Source: Prevotellaceae bacterium UBA6398 (GTDB taxonomy: Bacteria > Bacteroidota > Bacteroidia > Bacteroidales > Bacteroidaceae). From it: a DNA stretch of 64,000 nt. Under the pieces are notes generated by a model. The model did not search any database and had not been told where the DNA came from. It saw only the letters and a list, made by a program, of their open reading frames with translations. The translations under genes were made by a program, and so were the position numbers. The stretch spans positions 132,322 through 196,321 of the forward strand of contig DJQA01000008.1 of assembly GCA_002437495.1 (NCBI GenBank), given 5' to 3'. This document shows, piece by piece, positions 52,230 through 61,336 of this stretch; within the stretch, counting starts at the first letter, position 1; each line of letters begins with the position of its first letter.

Positions 52230-53411
52230 ATGGCAGGGTTCGCAAATTGGGTGAAAACCACACTGAAAGTGTCGCAAAGGGAGGCAAGGCGGATTTTCTC
52301 AAGTCCGCTGTACGTGTTCTGCATTATTGCCGCCCCCATAGCGTGCTTCGTGTTCTTCCTCACGCTCATGGGGCGCGGAGTTCCCACCGAGCTGCCCGTG
52401 GCAATCGTTGACCTTGACAACACAACGACATCGCGCTCGCTAACAAGGAACATCGAGGCGTTTCAACACACAAAAGTCATAGCCCACTGCCGCAACTTCT
52501 CGGAAATGCGCGACATGATGCAGCGCGGAAAGATTTACGGAGCTTTTCTTATACCCGAAAACTTCTCAAAAAACCTTCAGGCGCAGCGACAGCCCACGGT
52601 TTCATACTATTGCAACTATTCCTATTTCACCGCCGCCTCGCTCGCTTTCCAGGACTTCAAAACCATGAGCGAACTTACTGGAGGCGCGGCAACGCGCTCC
52701 ACACTCCAGGCCAAGGGCGTGGACGAGCAGCACACCAACGCCTTTCTGCAGCCCATCGTTGTGGAAAAGCATTTGATAGGCAACCCATGGGTGAATTACT
52801 CCATATACCTCAACAACGTACTCGTGCCCGCCGCACTTATGATTTTCATATTCCTGACCACCGTTTACTCGATAGGCTCCGAGCTGAAATACGGAACGGC
52901 GCGACAATGGATACTGCTGGCAGACAATTCCATATTCAGGGCAATAGCGGGAAAGCTGCTGCCGCAAACCATAATATTCTTCGTACTGGGCACATTCTAC
53001 AATTTCCTTATGTTCGGGGTTATGAAATACCCATGCCACTGCGGCATACCCGCAATGCTCGTCATGACTTATCTGTTCATACTCGCCTCACAGGGCTTCG
53101 GGGTTTTCCTCATAGGACTTATACCGCAATTCCGTTTCGCAATGTCGGTAGCATCGTTGTGGGCCATCGTAAGCGTGTCCATGTCGGGCTTCACATTCCC
53201 CGTAACAAGCATGCAGCCATCGCTCAAAGCACTGTCGTTGTGTTTCCCGCTAAGGCATTATTTCCAAATATACGCATGCATGGCCCTGAACGGTTATCCC
53301 GCATACTACTGCCTTGACCGAATAATTTTCCTGCTACTGTTCGCAATGCTCCCGCTAACGGTGATGTACAGACTGAAAGGCATGCTGCTTACATACAAAT
53401 ACGAACCATGA
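52230..53411 (+). CDS. ABC-2 type transporter permease (first of a pair)
   Basis: A 393-residue permease of the YhhJ/YbhR type: helix 1 near residues 25-45 (VFCIIAAPIACFVFFLTLMG), a large periplasmic loop (about 50-190, ELPVAIVDLDNTTTSRSLTRN), then five or six helices (LVPAALMIFIFLTTVYSIGSE, QTIIFFVLGTFYNFLMF, WAIVSVSMSGFTFPVTSMQP). No ATP-binding domain is fused. One base separates it from the next permease gene, so the two form a heterodimer or act as paired subunits. Confidence 0.9.
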   Translation: MAGFANWVKTTLKVSQREARRIFSSPLYVFCIIAAPIACFVFFLTLMGRGVPTELPVAIVDLDNTTTSRSLTRNIEAFQHTKVIAHCRNFSEMRDMMQRGKIYGAFLIPENFSKNLQAQRQPTVSYYCNYSYFTAASLAFQDFKTMSELTGGAATRSTLQAKGVDEQHTNAFLQPIVVEKHLIGNPWVNYSIYLNNVLVPAALMIFIFLTTVYSIGSELKYGTARQWILLADNSIFRAIAGKLLPQTIIFFVLGTFYNFLMFGVMKYPCHCGIPAMLVMTYLFILASQGFGVFLIGLIPQFRFAMSVASLWAIVSVSMSGFTFPVTSMQPSLKALSLCFPLRHYFQIYACMALNGYPAYYCLDRIIFLLLFAMLPLTVMYRLKGMLLTYKYEP

Positions 53412-53412
53412 G

Positions 53413-54678
53413 ATGAACATTCTGCGAAAAATAGCGAAAAGGTTCCGGCGCGCGGTATCGGAAACCGCGTTAGTTTGGACAAACGAACTCAGCACAGCGT
53501 TCCGCGACGAGGCGGTGTTGGTGTTCATGGTACTTGTGCCGTTGGGATACCCGCTGCTGTATTCATTTATATACAACAACGAAATTGTGCGCGACATTCC
53601 CATAGCCGTTGTTGACGAAAGCAACTCAAGCCTGTCGCGCCGGTATATCCGCAGTCTCGATGCATCGCAATACACCAACGTAACGCAAAAGCCCACCGAC
53701 CTGAAAGCTGCGCAGGAACTCATGAAAAGAGGCAAGGTGTACGGAATAGTGCGCATCCCCCCCGATTTCAGCAAAAACATAAACACAAGCACACAGGCAT
53801 ACATATACGCATTCAGCGATGCAAGCACACTGCTTTACTTCCGCCAGTTCTCTATAGCCAATACCGATGTGTCGCTAAAGATGAACGCCGACATTAAGAT
53901 AAGGCAGGCAGGAAACACAACCGACCGCCAGGACGCGCTTACCGTTGCGCCGCTTAAATACGAGGAAGTAAACATTTTCAACCCCACAACCGGCGTAGCG
54001 TCATACCTGCTGCCGGCCGTGCTAATGATGATACTCCAGCAAACAATGCTGCTCGGCGTGGCCATAAACGCCGGAACGCTGCGCGAAAAGAATAGCTTCC
54101 GCCTTTTAAGCCCCATCTCACGCCACGCCGGCGGAACGTTTGAAATAGTAATAGGGCGCGCCCTGTGCTACATACCGGTTCACATTGCCAACGCCTTTTA
54201 TGTGCTCGGCATAACGCCTATGCTTTTCCACTTCAACCGCCTTGCACACTTCGGCGATGTGGCAGCATTCTTAACGCCCTATCTGCTTGCCGTTGCGTTC
54301 TTGTCGATAGTTGTGTCCCACTTCGTGAAAACCCGCGAGTCGAGCATGGTTATTATACTTTTCTCATCGCTCGTGCTGTTGTTCATCTCAGGAATATCGT
54401 GGCCTTGGAGCGCTATGCCCGCATTCTGGAAAGGAGTGGCATACTTTTTTCCCTCTACATTCGGAATAAACGGATTTGTAAGGATGACAAACGAGGGCGC
54501 AAGGCTTTCGCAAGTGAGCTTTGAATATATAGGGCTGTGGATTCAGGCTTTGTGCTATCTTCTGCTGGCAGCGTACACAATGAAACTCGACATACGACAA
54601 AGCTGCCGGGACTTCGACCGCCAAAGCCGGAAATACTGCGGCGAAACCGCCCAAACAGGCGACAAAGACACAAAATAA
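53413..54678 (+). CDS. ABC-2 type transporter permease (second of a pair)
   Basis: A 421-residue permease similar in layout to its neighbour: N-terminal helix (EAVLVFMVLVPLGYPLLYSF), periplasmic loop (DIPIAVVDESNSSLSRRYIR, VYGIVRIPPDFSKNIN), then helices (SYLLPAVLMMILQQTMLLGV, LVLLFISGISWPWSAMP). The C-terminal ~30 residues are polar. The operon holds TolC, the adaptor and two permeases but no ABC ATPase gene. Either an ATPase from elsewhere serves it or these permeases work differently. Confidence 0.9.
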   Translation: MNILRKIAKRFRRAVSETALVWTNELSTAFRDEAVLVFMVLVPLGYPLLYSFIYNNEIVRDIPIAVVDESNSSLSRRYIRSLDASQYTNVTQKPTDLKAAQELMKRGKVYGIVRIPPDFSKNINTSTQAYIYAFSDASTLLYFRQFSIANTDVSLKMNADIKIRQAGNTTDRQDALTVAPLKYEEVNIFNPTTGVASYLLPAVLMMILQQTMLLGVAINAGTLREKNSFRLLSPISRHAGGTFEIVIGRALCYIPVHIANAFYVLGITPMLFHFNRLAHFGDVAAFLTPYLLAVAFLSIVVSHFVKTRESSMVIILFSSLVLLFISGISWPWSAMPAFWKGVAYFFPSTFGINGFVRMTNEGARLSQVSFEYIGLWIQALCYLLLAAYTMKLDIRQSCRDFDRQSRKYCGETAQTGDKDTK

Positions 54679-54760
54679 CAACTTTGATGTAATTTTTCCG
54701 CCGCAGGCTTTGCCATTTCAAATATTACCCTTAAATTTGCATCGCTTTTCAGGCAAAACT

Positions 54761-54834
54761 GCTTCAATAGCTCAGTTGGTTAGAGCACCTGACTGTTAAT
54801 CAGGGGGTCGTTGGTTCAAGCCCATCTTGAAGCG
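54761..54834 (+). tRNA. tRNA-Asn (anticodon GTT)
   Basis: Acceptor GCTTCAA/TTGAAGC, D arm GCTC/GAGC, anticodon stem CCTGA/TCAGG with loop CTGTTAA (anticodon GTT), discriminator G. The T stem GTTGG/CCATC contains one T-T mismatch (positions 50/64). CCA is not encoded. Confidence 0.94.
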
Positions 54835-54848
54835 CAACAACAAGAAAG

Positions 54849-54885
54849 AAACCGGATTGCATTCGCAATTCGGTTTTTCTTTTTA
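54849..54885 (+). terminator. Intrinsic terminator of tRNA-Asn
   Basis: AAACCGGATTGC pairs with GCAATTCGGTTT (one G-T pair) around ATTC, followed by TTCTTTTT. It lies 15 bp past the tRNA. Confidence 0.82.
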
Positions 54886-54912
54886 CCCACCCCATAATTC
54901 ACTTGGTTTACT

Positions 54913-54920
54913 TAACTTTG
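54913..54920 (+). promoter_or_regulatory. Probable -7 box of metG
   Basis: TAACTTTG matches the TAnnTTTG consensus 22 bp before the metG start. A -33 element at the right spacing was not found. Confidence 0.45.
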
Positions 54921-54941
54921 CATATATAATAGCAAAAAGGA

Positions 54942-56984
54942 ATGGAAGAAAACAAATTCAAGCGCACCCTCGTTACCGCAGCCCTCCCCTATGCCAACGG
55001 CGGCGTGCACATAGGCCATTTGGCAGGCGTATACGTGCCGGCCGACATATACGTGAGATATATGCGCCTAAAGGGGCGCGATGTGCTGTTCGTTTGCGGA
55101 AGCGATGAACACGGAGTGCCAATCACAATACGTGCAAAGAAAGAAGGATGCACGCCACAAGACGTGTGCGACAGGTTCCATAAAATAATAAAAGACTCGT
55201 TCAAGGAGTTCGGAATATCATTCGACATATACTCGCGCACAACATCAAGGATACACCAAAAGTTTGCCTCCGACTTCTTTCGCGACCTTTACGACAAAGG
55301 CGTGTTTATAGAAAAGGAAAGCGAGCAATATTACGATGAAGAGGCCAAGACATTCCTCGCCGACAGGTACATAACGGGTGAGTGCCCACACTGCCACTAC
55401 CCAAAGGCATACGGCGACCAGTGCGAACACTGCGGCTCAACGCTTTCACCGCAAGAGCTGATCAACCCGCAAAGTGCCGTTAGCGGCTCAAAACCCGTAC
55501 TCAAAAAAACAAAACACTGGTATCTGCCGCTCGACAAATACCAAGGCTGGCTGGAAAAGTGGATTTTGCAGGACCACAAGGAATGGCGTCCCAACGTTTA
55601 CGGGCAGTGCAAGAGCTGGCTCGACATGGGGCTGCAGCCAAGGGCTGTGAGCCGAGACCTCGACTGGGGCATACCGGTGCCCGTGGAAGGCGCAGAGGGC
55701 AAGGTTCTCTACGTATGGTTCGACGCGCCTATCGGATACATCTCAAACACCAAGGAACTGCTGCCCGACTCGTGGGAAAAATGGTGGAAAGACCCCTCAA
55801 CACGCCTAATACACTTCATAGGCAAGGACAACATAGTGTTCCACTGCATTGTGTTCCCCACAATGCTCAAGGCTGAAGGGAGCTACATTCTGCCCGACAA
55901 TGTGCCGGCAAACGAGTTCCTGAACCTCGAAGACGACAAAATATCAACATCGCGCAATTGGGCTGTATGGCTTGACGAATACCTTAGAGATTTCCCGGGA
56001 AAGCAGGACGTTATGCGATACGTGCTCACGGCGAACGCCCCCGAAACAAAGGACAACAACTTCACATGGAAAGACTTTCAGGCACGCAACAACAACGAAC
56101 TCGTGGCTGTTTACGGAAATTTCATAAACCGGGCAATGGTGCTTACATGGAAGTACTACGGCGGCAAAGCACCCGCGCAGGGAGAACTTACAGACTACGA
56201 CAAACAAACAATAGCCGAGTTCACAACCGTTAAGGCCGATGTGGAGCGACTGCTCGAAAACTTCCGTTTCCGCGATGCGCAGAAAGAGGCGATGAACCTC
56301 GCACGCATAGGCAACAAATACCTTGCCGACAGCGAACCGTGGAAGCTGCAAAAAACAAACCCCGAAAGGGTGAAGACAATAATGAACATCTCGTTGCAAC
56401 TCGCCGCAAACCTTGCAATCGCCTTCGAACCTTTCCTGCCATTCAGCAGCAGCAAACTGCGCGGAATGCTCAATATGCCAAACTTTAATTGGGACGACCT
56501 CGGCTCAACCTCGCTCATAAAAGAAGGCCACCAACTTGAAAAGGCTGAACTGCTGTTCGAGAAGATTGAAGACGAAGCAATAGAGGCGCAGGTGGCAAAA
56601 CTGCAGGCCATAAAGAAAGCCAACGAGGCAAAAGAAGCCAAGCCACAGCCGCAAAAGGCATTCTGCGACTTCGAAAATTTCGAAAAACTCGACATACGTG
56701 TTGGAACGGTGGAGGAATGCGTAAAAGTGGAAAAAAGCGACAAGCTGCTGAAACTTACCGTAAACGACGGCAACGGCACTCGCACCATTGTGAGCGGCAT
56801 AGCAAAGCACTACAGTCCCGAGGAGCTGAAAGGCAAGCAGGTGTGCTTCATTGCCAACCTCCCCCCGCGCAAGCTGCGCGGCATAGAAAGCCAAGGCATG
56901 ATACTCTGCTCAGAAAACGCCGATGGCACACTCGCCATCGCGACCGTTGACCGCAAGACCGCCAACGGCTCGTGCGTGAAATAG
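54942..56984 (+). CDS. metG: Methionine-tRNA ligase with C-terminal tRNA-binding domain
   Basis: The 680-residue class I synthetase charges initiator and elongator tRNA-Met. It has the HIGH motif (YANGGVHIGHLAG), a zinc knuckle (CPHCHYPKAYGDQCEHCG, about 148-165) and the KMSKS equivalent KISTSRNW. The anticodon-binding helical domain covers about 380-540. A C-terminal OB-fold of the EMAPII/CsaA type (about 575-680, FEKLDIRVGTVEECVKVEKS, QGMILCSENADG) promotes dimerisation and tRNA binding. Full length, single-gene unit following tRNA-Asn and its terminator. Confidence 0.98.
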   Translation: MEENKFKRTLVTAALPYANGGVHIGHLAGVYVPADIYVRYMRLKGRDVLFVCGSDEHGVPITIRAKKEGCTPQDVCDRFHKIIKDSFKEFGISFDIYSRTTSRIHQKFASDFFRDLYDKGVFIEKESEQYYDEEAKTFLADRYITGECPHCHYPKAYGDQCEHCGSTLSPQELINPQSAVSGSKPVLKKTKHWYLPLDKYQGWLEKWILQDHKEWRPNVYGQCKSWLDMGLQPRAVSRDLDWGIPVPVEGAEGKVLYVWFDAPIGYISNTKELLPDSWEKWWKDPSTRLIHFIGKDNIVFHCIVFPTMLKAEGSYILPDNVPANEFLNLEDDKISTSRNWAVWLDEYLRDFPGKQDVMRYVLTANAPETKDNNFTWKDFQARNNNELVAVYGNFINRAMVLTWKYYGGKAPAQGELTDYDKQTIAEFTTVKADVERLLENFRFRDAQKEAMNLARIGNKYLADSEPWKLQKTNPERVKTIMNISLQLAANLAIAFEPFLPFSSSKLRGMLNMPNFNWDDLGSTSLIKEGHQLEKAELLFEKIEDEAIEAQVAKLQAIKKANEAKEAKPQPQKAFCDFENFEKLDIRVGTVEECVKVEKSDKLLKLTVNDGNGTRTIVSGIAKHYSPEELKGKQVCFIANLPPRKLRGIESQGMILCSENADGTLAIATVDRKTANGSCVK

Positions 56985-57074
56985 CGACACGGAAAAGACA
57001 TACGCACACCGGGGCGGAGCTGTAAAGCCCCGCCCCGCGTTGTTTTTTGATATATGTTGGCATTTGCCCGCAGC

Positions 57075-57305
57075 ATTTGCGCAGCCGGGTCAGGCAACAG
57101 CATAAAGGGCGTATTCCATACGCAACACAAGCACGCTGTACACGGTTAATCAAAGAATTGCACCGCCGTAGGTGCGTATGGCATACGCCCTGAATTGCAT
57201 GGGTTTGCAATATCGCGGCGGCGGTTTGCGATATGGCTTATGCGGTGGCGTGCAGGGCGTATGCCATACGCCCCTTACAAATGGCGAAAAACCAATGCCG
57301 CTAAA
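57075..57305 (+). repeat. REP-like left module of composite repeat, copy 11
   Basis: A degenerate first hairpin (GGGCGTATTCCATACGC, 57108-57124) is followed by GGTTAATCAAAGAATTGCACCGCC, the forward hairpin GTAGGTGCGTATGGCATACG (57168-57191), GAATTGCATGGGTTTGC, TTATGCGGTGGCGTGCA and the reverse hairpin GGGCGTATGCCATACGCCCC (57256-57275), then the junction AAAACCAATGCCGCT. It starts about 90 bp after the metG stop; no metG terminator was seen other than this repeat. Confidence 0.8.
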
Positions 57306-57386
57306 ACTACATCGGATATAAGAAAAACAATGTCCTATGTAGGAAAAATTATGTCTGATATAATTCAAACTACATCAGACCTTTTT
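57306..57386 (+). repeat. 4 x 21-bp palindromic array 11 with terminal T-run
   Basis: Units start at 57306, 57327, 57348 and 57369. Cores are TACATCGGATATA, AATGTCCTATGTA, TATGTCTGATATA and TACATCAGACC, then a T-run. The tail CTGAAAAACAAAAACTTATG follows. The copy lies between the convergent metG and amidase genes and could terminate metG. Confidence 0.87.
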
Positions 57387-57509
57387 CTCACCGTTGCAAA
57401 CACCTGAAAAACAAAAACTTATGAAAAACACTGTAAAGTCATATATTCCACTGAAAAACAAACCTTTGTGAATTATCGCCTTTATGGCGGCACAGCCTGA
57501 CAGGACAAG

Positions 57510-57556
57510 AAACCCGCAACCTTGGCACTGTCGCCAAAATTGCGGGTTTGCTTTTT
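57510..57556. terminator. Bidirectional terminator for the amidase operon
   Basis: AAACCCGCAA and TTGCGGGTTT are exact arms around 20 bases. On plus GCTTTTTT follows. On minus it is followed by CTTGTCC, about 40 bp past the amidase stop. Confidence 0.72.
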
Positions 57557-57589
57557 TCACGCACTTCCCACGCAAAACGCGGGCGTGCC

Positions 57590-60500
57590 TTATCTAACCA
57601 TTATCTTTGCGGTTTTGCCATCGCCGGTCTTCACCATGTAAACGCCCGGCACCACGCCTGACAAAGATATGGTGTTATCGGCGGTCGAAAGCACTTTTGC
57701 GCCCGAAGCATCATATACCGTTATGCCCTTTACTCCGTTTTCTGCAGTCAAAGTTCGACTTTGCGCGTCATACTTCACCGACTCCTCTGCCTTGGTTTTA
57801 GGAGCGTTGATTGAGTTGACCACGGTGTACAACTTGCGCGCCGGTACAAGAGTCTCGTTCTTTTCGTTGGGTATCGAGTAAACGCCGAGCGATGAGCCGG
57901 AGCATACAAGATTGCCGCCGTAGTCGAACGCCATTTGGTATATTGCGTTATGGTCGGATGTGTTGCGCACACCTGCTGTGTAGGAATACTTGGGCGTGAG
58001 CTTGGGTTTGCTTCCATTCCATGTTATGTCGAAGAACCGCAACACACCATCGCCATCGTTTATAACAAGCAGCTTGTTATCGTGCGACACGGCAAAGCCC
58101 GCTCCGCATGAGCCGTTAAGCTTTTCGGCAAAATCTGCGCTGCCCGAATTGAACACCACGCTGCCAGAAGCGTTGACATATATCAGCGATGGAACGTTAG
58201 CCGTGTTGTTGTTAACATACCTCAGCTGGCTCACCCACACGCCGCCGTCGGGCCCTACTGCAATTTGGCCGTCGCCGTTGGCCAGTAGAGAGCCTGTGGA
58301 AAGCTGGCTGGTGGGCGATTTGGTCCATGTCGTGGCAGTGGAAGCCCCGGTGCCTATGTTATATATACCCACTTTGTTTCCGAAATCTTCGAGCACGGCA
58401 TACATTTTGCCGTTCTTCACGGCTACACAGGGGGTTGATGAACCCACCTTCACGCTGCCGTTGCTTATAAGTCCGTCACCATTGCGTGTTCCGGCAAAGA
58501 ACTGCGTAAAGTTGCCCGAGAGGTTTGTCGGGTCGGCAACATACACTCCCGAGGAGTTATCGCTGTAGTCGGCAATGTACACCTTTCCATTTTCGCCAAC
58601 GCCCACGCGATAGCCCATGTTCAGCTTCTGGCCTCCGCGATATGGCGTTGAGTTTATTCTCTCGCCTGCGGGGGTGTAGGCATAAAGTCCGTTGGATCCA
58701 CTTTCGAAGCCAGCATAATTCATCACGTAAATTCTTCCGAAATAATCTGATTCGGGCGAGTTGTCAACGGCGCAGTACGCTCTTCCGCTGTAATTGGGCG
58801 ATGCATTGGCAGTGTTAAGCCGCACAATGTTCGTTACCGGCGTGCCTTTCAGCCTCACCGCCCATGTTACGTCGTTGCCGCCTGCCTTGGGTATGCTTTC
58901 ATATTCCATCTTTACGGTGTTGATGCCTTCCGTTGGCGAGCTTACAGCCACGCTGTCGAGGGCTTCGCCGCTTTTCGCATCGTAGAACACCACCCATGCT
59001 TCGAGCGGCTTGGAATTTGTTGTAAAGTTGAATATACAGTTGCCGTCGGCACCCCGGTTGTATTTTAGGTCGTAGGCCGTTATTCCCTTAACCACCGGCT
59101 GAGACATGCCTACAGTGGTGAACTTGGTTATTTTGTTGCCCGTGAACATGTATAGCGTCAAATTCTCTCCGTCAACCTTTGCGCCCGATGCCATGAACGG
59201 AAGCGTGGAAGCATTGTAGGTGAAATCGGCGTTCGAACCCACCGGCGTTGCCTTGTCCATGCCACCCGTTATGTCGTATAGGCGCAATCCGCCAACCGAT
59301 GCGCCGTTTACGTATGGCGCAACCATAAGCGAGCGTCCCGCATACTTGAAAAACGAAACACCGGTTGCCCCGGCATTTATGGCGTATGAGGCATCCTCGG
59401 CAAACTCCGGCGACATCTTGCTGTTGTTGTTGTTCATCTTGGCGGGGGTGAACTCTTGCGGAAGTTTCAGTTCGCCGTCAATAACAAACTTGTCGTCGGC
59501 AAGCGGCGAAACCGTGAGCTGCAGGTTTTCACCCTGCTTGTTAAGCGAAAAGTTTCCGTTTGCCGATATATCGTTTTCCGTAAACACGGTGCTTGCTATT
59601 TTGTTGTCAACAATGTTGAACATAAGCATACGCGTGCCTTTGGATGTGCCGACGGTTGTTGCGGTGGTTATAACGGTGCAGTCTTTCGACTCTCCGCTCA
59701 CGGCAAGGGTTTTTCCCATCACGGCGCGGAAGAAATTTGCGGAGCTTTGCGTGCTTGCCCAAAGCGTTGGTTTGGAATTAAAATTGTCCCATTTGTAAAT
59801 TCTCAGCGTTCCACGCTTGTAGCCGTCCTTTACCTGTACATCGTTATACTGGTTTTGCATGCTGTTAACGCCCACGAGCTTTCCATCGGCGGTAAATGCT
59901 ATGTCGCTCAGCGCGGAATAGTCGCCGGCATTAGATGCGTCCTTACCAACAATGCCCGTTGTGCTTATTTTCTTTAAATAAGTGTTGGTTTTGAGATTTA
60001 TGAGGTGAATTTCAGGCGTTCCGGCATTGTCGGCAAGCACCACGGCAGAATCGCCACGCACTATGGCGCGCCTCAAAGTACCCTTCAAGTTTATGTGGTT
60101 CTTCGAGGTACGCGTAAACTTGAACTGCGCCGGAAGCTTGAGGTATTCGGGCTGTTTGGGGTCGGGATAGTTTTTGTAAACAACCACAGGTGGAGCGTAG
60201 GACGAGCTTTCCACGAGTAGTTTTACGTATGATGTTTCGTTTGCTTTCACAACCACCGGCTTCTTGTATTCGTTGGTCAGCGGTTTGTAGCCGTCAGCTT
60301 CAACCTCAAGAGTGTAGTTGCCGGGCTCAAGTCCCTCGAAAACGAAAATTCCGTTGTAAAGTTTATCAACCTGATAGGTCTGCACCGTTTCGCCTCCCTT
60401 TTTCAGCAAAACTTTTGCCCCGTTTATAGGCAGCCATTGGTCGTTGGTATTGGGCGAATAATTGAAAAGGGGGTTTGATATCTTAACGTGCATATCTTTC

Positions 60501-61336
60501 ACCGTGCCCATTATGTAACCTGTTTTCTCGGGCGAAAGGTTAAAGTAGTCGCGCACGCCGCGAGCCACCCTGACGCCCTCCTGACCGCAGTAGTCCTTGT
60601 TGAGTGCACGATGGCGCGCCGGCTGATAGGTGTGGAAAAATCCCTCTATCAAGCAGCCCGGCACACCGTGCATGAGAACTCCGAGATATCCCGTATAGCC
60701 CCGGTTGGTCCAGGAATAATGGTAAAAATCGATATCTCCTCTTAGATTCATATTTGTGCGGCTATACGCGCTTTGCGGGTCGAGTTCGTTCATATAGCGC
60801 GGCCCCCACAGCGTTTTGCAGAATTCGCGGCTTCCTTTGGCATAGTCGCCGCCTTCTCCGTCTTTTCCACGGTATAGTAACAGAGGGTAATTGGAGTTTG
60901 AGCCATCTGATGCCGCGTTGGAGTGTATGGAAATGAACAGGTCCATATTGTTGGCATCAACCTCCGCGCTTATTTCCGACAGGGGACGGTCGTATTTTGT
61001 CTCGTTCCAGGCTCCCTTTACATAAGGATACGGACCGTTTTGTCGACGCGAGTACATTATGTTATTTTTCCTCACGCCCATTTTCTCGAGTGTCTCACCG
61101 AGTTTCAGACATTTCCACAAGTTTGTGTTCGATTCGTAAAAGCCGCAGGTGTCGGGCCTTCCGGTCGAAGCAAGATTGGGATACGGAATTGTGGGCATGG
61201 GCCTGTCGTTCGGACTCCAGCCTCCGTGTCCGGGGTTTATGTATATCCTCACTTGCGACGCGCTCTGCGCCATTGCCGATGCCGACATAGCCGCCACGGC
61301 GAGGGAAAGTATTGTTTTTTTCATCGTTCCTTTCAT
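57590..61336 (-). CDS. Secreted N-acetylmuramoyl-L-alanine amidase-like protein with T9SS sorting domain
   Basis: A 1248-residue multi-domain protein. The signal peptide ends near SAMAQSASQ. An Amidase_3 domain follows (about 27-270) with zinc ligand blocks YINPGHGGWSPND, LFISIHSNAASDGS and CLIEGFFHTYQP. A carboxypeptidase-regulatory-like domain (about 280-375, LEPGNYTLEVEADGYKPL) leads to a long beta-propeller-like region. The C-terminal ~70 residues (KGITVYDASGAKVLSTAD, VVPGVYMVKTGDGKTAKIMV) match the T9SS type A sorting domain. It is thus probably exported by the por system encoded 10 kb away. Its start overlaps the propeller gene stop as ATGA; an alternative start is Met5. Confidence 0.9.
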   Translation of the reverse strand: MKGTMKKTILSLAVAAMSASAMAQSASQVRIYINPGHGGWSPNDRPMPTIPYPNLASTGRPDTCGFYESNTNLWKCLKLGETLEKMGVRKNNIMYSRRQNGPYPYVKGAWNETKYDRPLSEISAEVDANNMDLFISIHSNAASDGSNSNYPLLLYRGKDGEGGDYAKGSREFCKTLWGPRYMNELDPQSAYSRTNMNLRGDIDFYHYSWTNRGYTGYLGVLMHGVPGCLIEGFFHTYQPARHRALNKDYCGQEGVRVARGVRDYFNLSPEKTGYIMGTVKDMHVKISNPLFNYSPNTNDQWLPINGAKVLLKKGGETVQTYQVDKLYNGIFVFEGLEPGNYTLEVEADGYKPLTNEYKKPVVVKANETSYVKLLVESSSYAPPVVVYKNYPDPKQPEYLKLPAQFKFTRTSKNHINLKGTLRRAIVRGDSAVVLADNAGTPEIHLINLKTNTYLKKISTTGIVGKDASNAGDYSALSDIAFTADGKLVGVNSMQNQYNDVQVKDGYKRGTLRIYKWDNFNSKPTLWASTQSSANFFRAVMGKTLAVSGESKDCTVITTATTVGTSKGTRMLMFNIVDNKIASTVFTENDISANGNFSLNKQGENLQLTVSPLADDKFVIDGELKLPQEFTPAKMNNNNSKMSPEFAEDASYAINAGATGVSFFKYAGRSLMVAPYVNGASVGGLRLYDITGGMDKATPVGSNADFTYNASTLPFMASGAKVDGENLTLYMFTGNKITKFTTVGMSQPVVKGITAYDLKYNRGADGNCIFNFTTNSKPLEAWVVFYDAKSGEALDSVAVSSPTEGINTVKMEYESIPKAGGNDVTWAVRLKGTPVTNIVRLNTANASPNYSGRAYCAVDNSPESDYFGRIYVMNYAGFESGSNGLYAYTPAGERINSTPYRGGQKLNMGYRVGVGENGKVYIADYSDNSSGVYVADPTNLSGNFTQFFAGTRNGDGLISNGSVKVGSSTPCVAVKNGKMYAVLEDFGNKVGIYNIGTGASTATTWTKSPTSQLSTGSLLANGDGQIAVGPDGGVWVSQLRYVNNNTANVPSLIYVNASGSVVFNSGSADFAEKLNGSCGAGFAVSHDNKLLVINDGDGVLRFFDITWNGSKPKLTPKYSYTAGVRNTSDHNAIYQMAFDYGGNLVCSGSSLGVYSIPNEKNETLVPARKLYTVVNSINAPKTKAEESVKYDAQSRTLTAENGVKGITVYDASGAKVLSTADNTISLSGVVPGVYMVKTGDGKTAKIMVR

